The position numbers and the translations under genes are program-made. Of a DNA stretch of 6,988 bases, positions 1-6,988 are shown in pieces. The stretch covers positions 1 through 6,988 of the forward strand of contig DYRB01000151.1 in the NCBI GenBank assembly GCA_020718945.1. Direction: 5' to 3'. The stretch's first letter is position 1, and every line of letters starts with the position of its first letter. The notes beneath the pieces are model-generated. The model searched no databases. It saw nothing but the letters and a program-made list of their open reading frames with translations, and was not told the DNA's origin. The DNA is from Lamprocystis purpurea. Its GTDB lineage: Bacteria > Pseudomonadota > Gammaproteobacteria > Chromatiales > Chromatiaceae.

Positions 1-44
1 CATCAGTCGCGGCGACGACTCCAGGGATGGGGGAGGTAGAGCCG

Positions 45-78
45 CGTCGGGAACAGCGGCCGAGGCTCCGCTCCCACG
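45..78. repeat. Imperfect hairpin-forming inverted repeat upstream of prmA
   Basis: CGT (45-47), GGG (49-51) and AGCGG (55-59) can pair with CCGCT (68-72), CCC (73-75) and ACG (76-78), leaving an 8-base loop (60-67), one bulged base (48) and a three-base bulge (52-54). On the minus strand it reads GTGGGAGCGG followed by AGCCTCGG and CCGCTGTTCCC. This resembles the short GGAGCGG-type palindromes (REP-like) dispersed between genes in many high-GC gammaproteobacteria, but family membership is inference from one copy. No T-run follows on either strand, so it is not a convincing intrinsic terminator. The rest of 1-186 shows no gene and no clear promoter. Confidence 0.35.
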
Positions 79-186
79 GGCACCGATCCGGCATCCGAAT
101 TTGGTACTGCTGTCGGCCCCCCACCGCACTGGAGCCCAGCCCGCCGCGGCTGTATCCTGTGCAGCCCTCCACCGCCGACCCGTCCC

Positions 187-1083
187 ATGCCCTGGTTACA
201 GCTTTCTTTGGACATCCCCCAGGACCAGGCCGAGCTGCTGGAGGCGGCCCTGGAGAACGCGGGGGCCCTGGCGGTGACCCTGGGTGACGCCGGGGACGAC
301 CCCCAGCTCGAACCCCCGCCGGGGGCCATGCCCCTGTGGGACGGGGTGCGCCTGACCGCCCTGTTCGAACCCCAGGCAAGGGAGCAGGTCGAGGCCCTGG
401 CCGCCACCCTGGCCCCCCGGGCCCTGACCCAGCCCCGCATCGAAACCCTGGCCGACCGCGCCTGGGAGCGGGTCTGGCTGGACGAGTTCGCCCCCACCCG
501 CTTTGGGCGGCGGCTCTGGGTCTGCCCCCGCGGCCAGACCCCGGACCCGGACCAGACCGGGCCCGAGACCACCATCGTCGAGCTCGACCCCGGGCTCGCC
601 TTCGGCACCGGTCACCACGCCACCACGGCCCTGTGCCTGGAGTGGCTGGACGCGGCCAATCTGGCCGGCAAGACGGTGCTCGACTTCGGCTGCGGCTCCG
701 GCATCCTGGCCATAGCGGCGCTGCGCCTGGGGGCGGCCCGGGCCATCGCCCTGGACCATGACCCCCAGGCCCTGGAGGCGACCGCGGACAATGCCCGGGA
801 GAACGGGGTGGCGGACCGTATCGAGGTCCTGGCCCCGGCGGACCTGGCCCCCATGCAGGTCGAGGTCCTGGTGGCCAACATCCTGGCTGGGCCCCTGGTG
901 GAACTGGCCCCGCGTCTGACCGACCTGGTCGCACCGGGCGGGGCCCTGGCCCTGTCCGGCATCCTGATCGGGCAGGCCGAGGCGGTGGCCGCGGCCTATG
1001 TGGGCGGCTTCGACCTGGACCCACCCCGGGTCCGCGAGGACTGGACCCTGATCGCCGGGAGGCGTCGGCGCCCGTGCCCCTGA
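187..1083 (+). CDS. prmA: Ribosomal protein L11 methyltransferase PrmA
   Basis: A 298-residue cytoplasmic SAM-dependent methyltransferase that trimethylates ribosomal protein L11 at several amino groups. The N-terminus MPWLQL is close to E. coli PrmA (MPWIQL, 293 residues), which fixes the start although no good Shine-Dalgarno sequence precedes it. Residues 1 to about 60 form the L11-recognition domain. The family linker signature DPGLAFGTGHHATT lies at 134-147. The SAM-binding glycine loop DFGCGSG is at 166-172, with the acidic SAM ribose contact expected at D190 (ALDHDPQA). The motif NILAGPL at 231-237 is the catalytic-site loop of the family. The protein ends in an arginine-rich tail (GRRRRPCP) whose codons overlap the start of the next gene by 10 bases, so the two are probably translationally coupled. 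It is first in the run of tightly packed genes. In many relatives accB-accC lie just upstream, but the 186 bases visible here contain no accC end. Confidence 0.97.
   Translation: MPWLQLSLDIPQDQAELLEAALENAGALAVTLGDAGDDPQLEPPPGAMPLWDGVRLTALFEPQAREQVEALAATLAPRALTQPRIETLADRAWERVWLDEFAPTRFGRRLWVCPRGQTPDPDQTGPETTIVELDPGLAFGTGHHATTALCLEWLDAANLAGKTVLDFGCGSGILAIAALRLGAARAIALDHDPQALEATADNARENGVADRIEVLAPADLAPMQVEVLVANILAGPLVELAPRLTDLVAPGGALALSGILIGQAEAVAAAYVGGFDLDPPRVREDWTLIAGRRRRPCP
1057..1062 (+). promoter_or_regulatory. Ribosome binding site for the DUF3426 gene
   Basis: GGGAGG lies inside the end of prmA, 11 bases before the GTG at 1074. It decides the start of the next gene: the first two zinc-ribbon cysteines (C7, C10) lie only seven codons in, and the next in-frame methionine is residue 75, so the GTG start is required to include the zinc ribbon. 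Confidence 0.6.
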
Positions 1084-1784
1084 CCACCCGCTGCCGACAC
1101 TGCGGCCGGCTCTTCCCGGTCTATGCCACCGAGCTCAAGGCCGACCATGGCCGGGTCCCTTGCCCCCAGTGCGGCCAGCGGTTCGACGCAGTGGCGGGGC
1201 TGATCGACGAGCACGTCCCCCACACCGAAGAGGCCGGCCGTCGCCGCCACCCGGCCCACCGCGCAGCCGCCGCCACCCAGACGCTGGAATTGCCGATGCG
1301 GCGGCGTCGGCGCGGGGGCCGCTGGCTGTGGGGGCTCGGCGTCCTGGTCCTGACCCTGGGCCTGGCCGCACAGGTCGCCTGGTGGTCCCGTGGCGACCTG
1401 CTGCGCTACCCCCTGGCCCAGACCGTCGCGGCCCGGGTCTGCACCGTACTCGGCTGCACCGCGCCCCTGCCGCGCCTGCCGGGGACCATCGAGATCCTGC
1501 AATCGGCCCTGACCGCCGACCCGGACCGCCCTCAAGCCCTGCTGCTGCGCCTGGCCCTGGTCAATCGCGCCGATACGCCCCAGCGTGCCCCGGTGCTGGA
1601 ACTGGAGATCTACGACGAGGCCGGGGCCCTGCTCGGGGTCCGCCGCTTCGAGCCTGAACACTACCTGGCCGCCGACTCGCCGGCCCTGACCGAGGGCCTG
1701 GCCCCCCACCGCCCGACCCGCGCCGGCCTGGATATCGCCGTGGATGCGGCCGCCCCCACCGGCTTCCGCATCCGGCTCCTGTAG
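1074..1784 (+). CDS. Zinc-ribbon, single-pass membrane protein (MJ0042/DUF3426 family)
   Basis: A 236-residue protein of unknown function with a recognisable three-part architecture. An N-terminal zinc ribbon has CxxC pairs at C7/C10 and C30/C33, the MJ0042-type finger with the usual PxCGxRF context. A linker rich in Arg, His and Ala (about 45-83) ends in a polybasic stretch (76-80). One transmembrane helix follows at about 84-104 (WLWGLG to AWW). The remainder, 105-236, is a DUF3426 domain, predicted outside the inner membrane because the positive charges lie on the N-terminal side. It contains the family's LGC motif with cysteines at 123 and 128, followed by PLPRLPG, and a later segment with VLELEIYDEAG (164-174). 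Translation starts at a GTG overlapping prmA. The family recurs beside prmA and dusB in gammaproteobacteria, which hints at a link to translation or envelope sensing, but no reaction can be assigned. Family assignment is strong; function is unknown. Confidence 0.9.
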   Translation: MPLTTRCRHCGRLFPVYATELKADHGRVPCPQCGQRFDAVAGLIDEHVPHTEEAGRRRHPAHRAAAATQTLELPMRRRRRGGRWLWGLGVLVLTLGLAAQVAWWSRGDLLRYPLAQTVAARVCTVLGCTAPLPRLPGTIEILQSALTADPDRPQALLLRLALVNRADTPQRAPVLELEIYDEAGALLGVRRFEPEHYLAADSPALTEGLAPHRPTRAGLDIAVDAAAPTGFRIRLL

Positions 1785-1790
1785 GCGCCT

Positions 1791-2807
1791 ATGCAGGCCG
1801 ATGCCACGCAGAACGACCCCATGCAGATAGGTCCAGTACGCCTGGACAACCGGCTCATCCTGGCCCCCATGGCGGGGGTGACCGACCGCCCCTTCCGCCA
1901 GCTCTGCCGGCACCTGGGGGCCGGCCTGGCGGTGTCGGAGATGGTCGCGGCCAACACCGAGCTGTGGGGCAGCCGCAAGACCCGCAGCCGCATGGACCAT
2001 AGCGGTGAGACCGGGCCCATAGCGGTGCAGATCGTCGGGGCCGACCCCGCCGCCATGGCCGAGGCGGCCCGGCGCAACCGGGACCTCGGGGCGGACCTGA
2101 TCGACATCAATATGGGCTGCCCGGCGCGCAAGGTGTGCAAGGTGGCCGCCGGCTCGGCCCTGCTGCGCGACGAGGCCCTGGTGGGGCGCATCCTGAGTGC
2201 CGTGGTGGCGGCGGTGGAGGTCCCGGTGACGCTCAAGATCCGCACCGGCTGGGCGCCGGGGGAGCGCAATGCCCTGGCCATAGCCCGCATCGCCCGGGAC
2301 TGCGGCATCGCGGCCCTGACGGTGCACGGGCGCACCCGGGCCTGCGGCTTCGGCGGCGTGGCGGAGTATGAGACCCTGCGGGAGATCAAGGCGCAGGTGC
2401 CCATTACCCTCATCGCCAACGGGGACATCGACTCCCCGGAGAAGGCCCGCGCCGTGCTGGACTACACCGGCGCCGATGCTATCATGCTCGGGCGCGCCGC
2501 TCAGGGCCGCCCCTGGATCTTCCGGGAGCTGGCGCACTACCTGACCACCGGCGCCCGACTCCCCGACCCTTCTGCGACCTGGATCCGCGAGACGCTGTTG
2601 ACCCATCTCGACGGGCTCTATGGCCTTTACGGCGTCCCGGCTGCGGTCCGCATCGCGCGCAAACACATCGCCTGGTACTGCGGGGGTCACCCCGACGGGC
2701 GGGGTTTGCGGGAGTCCGTCAATAAGGCCGAAACGGCCAAACAACAAAGGGCGCTGATCGAGGACTGGTTCGACCGGCTCGCGGCGCAGGAAATGGGGGC
2801 GGCATGA
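1791..2807 (+). CDS. dusB: tRNA-dihydrouridine synthase B
   Basis: A 338-residue FMN-dependent enzyme that reduces uridine to dihydrouridine in the D-loop of tRNAs, using NADPH. The N-terminal TIM barrel shows LAPMAGVTDRPFR (24-36), the FMN and substrate signature DINMGCPARKV (105-115) with catalytic C110, K149 in TLKIRTGW, H169 in VHGRTR, NGDI (200-203), and the phosphate-binding GRAAQGRPWIF (224-234). A helical C-terminal tRNA-binding domain follows (about 250-330, including RIARKHIAWY). DusB rather than DusA or DusC is indicated by the overall match to E. coli DusB (321 residues) and by the adjacent fis gene, the classic dusB-fis pair. The start at 1791 has an AGG five bases upstream; M11 (1821, MQIGPVRLDN) aligns with the E. 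coli start and is a fair alternative. The gene begins six bases after the DUF3426 stop and ends in an ATGA overlap with fis. Confidence 0.97.
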   Translation: MQADATQNDPMQIGPVRLDNRLILAPMAGVTDRPFRQLCRHLGAGLAVSEMVAANTELWGSRKTRSRMDHSGETGPIAVQIVGADPAAMAEAARRNRDLGADLIDINMGCPARKVCKVAAGSALLRDEALVGRILSAVVAAVEVPVTLKIRTGWAPGERNALAIARIARDCGIAALTVHGRTRACGFGGVAEYETLREIKAQVPITLIANGDIDSPEKARAVLDYTGADAIMLGRAAQGRPWIFRELAHYLTTGARLPDPSATWIRETLLTHLDGLYGLYGVPAAVRIARKHIAWYCGGHPDGRGLRESVNKAETAKQQRALIEDWFDRLAAQEMGAA

Positions 2808-3124
2808 AGACGCTGGCGGCGTACGAGACAGACGAGGCAATGGGCGGTGACGCTTGGGAGGGGGTAACGGTGTTGCAGGCCAACCGCAGCGAGCCGCTGA
2901 GTGAATGCGTGCGCACCGCGCTGCGTCATTACCTGCGCGACCTGGACGGGCACGAGGTCAACGACCTCTATCGCCTGGTCATCGAGGAGGTGGAGCGCCC
3001 CATGTTCACCACCGTGCTCGAACACACCCGCGGCAATCAGACCCTGGCGGCACGCCTGCTGGGGATGAGCCGCAGCACATTGCGCAAGCGCCTCGCGGCC
3101 TATCAGATCGGAGACGAGTCCTGA
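2804..3124 (+). CDS. fis: DNA-binding protein Fis
   Basis: A 106-residue nucleoid-associated regulator that acts as a dimer, bending DNA and controlling rRNA and growth-phase genes. E. coli Fis has 98 residues. The C-terminal helix-turn-helix spans about 77-100 (GNQTLAARLLGMSRSTLRKR). Positions matching the E. coli DNA contacts are N78, T80, R90, T92, R94 and K95, with S89 in place of the E. coli asparagine. The dimer core matches in HEVNDLYRLVIEEVERP (50-66). The first 25 residues are divergent and acidic. The start ATG overlaps the dusB stop as ATGA and has a G-rich stretch (2795-2800) just upstream; a second ATG at 2840 (M13, preceded by GAGG) could give a 94-residue form. Co-transcription with dusB is the known arrangement in gammaproteobacteria. 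purH starts one base after the fis stop. Confidence 0.96.
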   Translation: MKTLAAYETDEAMGGDAWEGVTVLQANRSEPLSECVRTALRHYLRDLDGHEVNDLYRLVIEEVERPMFTTVLEHTRGNQTLAARLLGMSRSTLRKRLAAYQIGDES

Positions 3125-3125
3125 C

Positions 3126-4694
<1,569 letters not shown>

Positions 4695-4703
4695 AGATTT
4701 TTT

Positions 4704-4733
4704 GGCCGCAAATGAACGCAAATGGACGCAAAT
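4704..4733 (+). repeat. Left arm of inverted repeat, 10-bp period
   Basis: It starts 10 bases after the purH stop with GGC, then has CGCAAATGAA (4707-4716), CGCAAATGGA (4717-4726) and a partial CGCAAAT (4727-4733). The tandem units repeat every 10 bases, close to one helical turn. It is AT-richer than everything around it. Confidence 0.9.
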
Positions 4734-4899
4734 TTGGTCAGGGGACTGCCGCAAGATCGGCGCCCGTTGGTGGGATGAACGGGATCGCGGCGCGGACCTC
4801 CGCATTTGGTCTTGGGCACCCGATTGCACTTGCGCCTAGCCTGCCCCTGTTGTACTGATCCGAGCGCCGACGCCCAAGGCACTGTGACAGCCCTCTTTC

Positions 4900-4929
4900 A
4901 TTTGCGTCCATTTGCGTTCATTTGCGGCC
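4900..4929 (-). repeat. Right arm of inverted repeat, 10-bp period
   Basis: Exact reverse complement of the left arm, read on the + strand as ATTTGCG (4900-4906), TCCATTTGCG (4907-4916), TTCATTTGCG (4917-4926) and GCC (4927-4929). It ends 10 bases before the acyltransferase start codon, directly against its only plausible ribosome binding bases. Confidence 0.9.
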
Positions 4930-4932
4930 GAG
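4930..4932 (+). promoter_or_regulatory. Weak ribosome binding site for the acyltransferase gene
   Basis: GAG at 4930-4932, seven bases before the ATG at 4940, is the only Shine-Dalgarno-like sequence. It abuts the right repeat arm, so pairing of the two arms in RNA could limit ribosome access. An upstream in-frame TTG (4922) lies inside the repeat arm and is a poor start. ATG 4940 begins MSIHPTAIVE, which matches the LpxA N-terminal pattern. Confidence 0.35.
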
Positions 4933-4939
4933 TTTCTTA

Positions 4940-5719
4940 ATGAGTATTCACCCCACCGCCATCGTCGAGGACGGCGCCCAGGTCCACCCCTCGGTCAGCG
5001 TGGGGCCCTACTCCATCGTCGAGTCGGGTGCCGAAATCGGCGAGGGGTGCGTCATCGAGTCCTGCGCACGGATCTACGGTCACACCCGCATGGGCAGCCA
5101 CAACCGGGTCTGCCACGGGGCTACCCTGGGCAGCGAGCCCCAAGACCTGGGCTACACGCCGGACCGGGCCAGGCCGCTCACCATCGGCGATCACAACCAC
5201 TTCAAGGAAGGGGTGAACATCAGCCATGGGATCAAGCACGACCAGGGGACGGTCATCGGCAGCCACAACTACTGGATGGCCTATTCCCATGCAGGACATG
5301 ACTGCACCGTCGGCGACCATAACATCTTCGCCAACACCGCCACCCTGGCCGGGCACTGCGTGGTGGCGGACCGGGCCTTCCTGTCGGGGCAGGTGGCCGT
5401 CCACCAGTTCTGCCGTATCGGCGCCTACGCCCTGGTCGCGGGGGTCTCCGGGGTGCCCCAGGATGTGCCGCCCTATGTCATGGCCGACGGCCACCGCGCC
5501 CGCATCGTCGGGCTCAACACCATAGGTCTGCGCCGCAACGGCTTCAGCCAGGAGCAGCGCAACACCATCAAGTCCGTCTATCGCATCCTGTTCCGCACCG
5601 GGCTGCGCCTGGCCGACGCCCTGCTCAAGATCGAAGAGACCTTTCCCGAGTCGGCAGAGGCGGCGGAGATAGTCCAGTTCGTCCAGTCGAGCCAGCGCGG
5701 CATCATCTCTTTCTCCTGA
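4940..5719 (+). CDS. LpxA-family acyl-[ACP]--UDP-N-acetylglucosamine O-acyltransferase (probable paralog)
   Basis: A 259-residue left-handed beta-helix acyltransferase, the length of E. coli LpxA (262), which transfers 3-hydroxyacyl chains from ACP to UDP-GlcNAc in the cytoplasm to start lipid A synthesis. Hexapeptide repeats run from HPTAIVEDGA (4-13) to about 185, followed by a helical C-terminus (GFSQEQRNTIKSVYRILFRTG). By my alignment the E. coli catalytic H125 is H120 in SHAGHDCTVG, H122 is H117, H144 is H139, H160 is H155 in VHQF, R204 lies in GLRRNG (196-201), and the G173 acyl-length ruler position is G168. Two classical sites differ: QDLKY is QDLGY (K76 becomes G71), and the near-invariant TIHRGT reads NISHGI (93-98). 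Classical lpxA sits in lpxD-fabZ-lpxA-lpxB; here the gene lies between purH and purD. It may therefore be a paralog acting on another nucleotide sugar or acyl donor. Acyltransferase family is certain; a lipid A role is not. Confidence 0.85.
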   Translation: MSIHPTAIVEDGAQVHPSVSVGPYSIVESGAEIGEGCVIESCARIYGHTRMGSHNRVCHGATLGSEPQDLGYTPDRARPLTIGDHNHFKEGVNISHGIKHDQGTVIGSHNYWMAYSHAGHDCTVGDHNIFANTATLAGHCVVADRAFLSGQVAVHQFCRIGAYALVAGVSGVPQDVPPYVMADGHRARIVGLNTIGLRRNGFSQEQRNTIKSVYRILFRTGLRLADALLKIEETFPESAEAAEIVQFVQSSQRGIISFS

Positions 5720-5737
5720 GGGCCGACCCGGCCCCTC
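5718..5737 (+). other. GC-rich hairpin between acyltransferase gene and purD
   Basis: GAGGGCCG (5718-5725) pairs with CGGCCC and CTC (5729-5737, one bulged C) around a three-base ACC loop. It overlaps the acyltransferase stop codon and lies 11 bases before the purD ribosome site. With no T-run it is unlikely to be a full terminator; it could stabilise an RNA end or cause pausing. It may also be chance in such GC-rich DNA. Confidence 0.35.
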
Positions 5738-5747
5738 CAGGTCCCCC

Positions 5748-5751
5748 GAGG
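5748..5751 (+). promoter_or_regulatory. Ribosome binding site of purD
   Basis: GAGG with five bases to the ATG at 5757. Good match and spacing, and it supports the start MKVLIIGNGG, which is the usual PurD N-terminus. Confidence 0.65.
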
Positions 5752-5756
5752 TTTCC

Positions 5757-6988
<1,232 letters not shown>

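Larger units (their letters stand above)
4704..4929. repeat. 226-bp element with perfect 30-bp terminal inverted repeats
   Basis: Two 30-base segments, 4704-4733 and 4900-4929, are exact reverse complements and enclose 166 bases. Together they fill nearly the whole purH to acyltransferase gap (4695-4939). The centre is GC-rich and non-coding. It has further weaker complementarity: TCGGCGCCCG (4757-4766) against CGAGCGCCGA (4861-4870) with one mismatch, and CTTGGGC (4811-4817) against GCCCAAG (4872-4878), so the whole unit could fold into a long hairpin. No flanking target duplication and no transposase are seen. It could be a non-autonomous mobile element, two inverted copies of a dispersed repeat, or an RNA processing site. 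Similar CGCAAATGAA/CGCAGATGAA-type repeats are, from memory, scattered through many environmental bacterial genomes, with no settled function. Confidence 0.8.

Noticed and set aside
27..287. Plus-strand frame upstream of and into prmA
   Set aside because: It overlaps prmA in another frame, becomes Gly/Pro-rich inside it and shows no family features.
4824..4856. Promoter-like TTGCAC or TTGCGC with TGTACT in the centre of the repeat element
   Set aside because: Spacings are 21 and 15 bases, outside the usual 16-18, and the hexamers match the consensus poorly. A promoter for the acyltransferase remains possible but is not supported.
4698..4940. Target-site duplication flanking the inverted repeat
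   Set aside because: The bases outside the arms (GATTTTTT on the left, GAGTTTCTT on the right) are not a convincing direct repeat, so transposition is not shown.

Overview
The window is a gene-dense stretch of high-GC bacterial DNA with seven genes, all on the + strand. In order they are prmA, a DUF3426 zinc-ribbon membrane protein, dusB, fis, purH, an LpxA-family acyltransferase and purD, which is cut by the window end. The order prmA, DUF3426, dusB, fis, purH, purD is a familiar gammaproteobacterial arrangement (compare Pseudomonas). The strong G/C third-position bias would suit a Chromatiales-type gammaproteobacterium such as a purple sulfur bacterium, but that placement is inference and I could not test it.

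Layout. Positions 1-186 hold no gene I can support; they carry only an imperfect hairpin at 45-78. From 187 to 4694 five genes run almost without gaps: prmA overlaps the DUF3426 gene by 10 bases, six bases separate that gene from dusB, dusB and fis share ATGA, and one base separates fis from purH. This looks like one translationally coupled operon. It joins ribosome modification (PrmA), tRNA modification (DusB), a growth-phase nucleoid regulator (Fis) and the last two steps of IMP synthesis (PurH), with PurD from the same purine pathway at the end.

Between purH and purD the compact pattern breaks. The 245-base gap after purH is almost filled by a perfect 30-bp inverted repeat (4704-4733 and 4900-4929) enclosing a 166-base centre. 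Each arm is built from about three 10-bp CGCAAATGRA-type units. Ten bases after the right arm begins an LpxA-like acyltransferase gene, followed after 37 bases by purD. Lipid A lpxA normally sits with lpxD, fabZ and lpxB, so this copy is out of place. It keeps the acyltransfer histidines but lacks two substrate-site signatures of classical LpxA. The repeat plus acyltransferase segment is the most unusual part of the window.

A second oddity is codon use: ATA is used for isoleucine 13 times against 2 ATT across the seven genes, almost always before a G. The remaining genes look intact and conventional. I found no RNA gene, CRISPR array, transposase or prophage gene.
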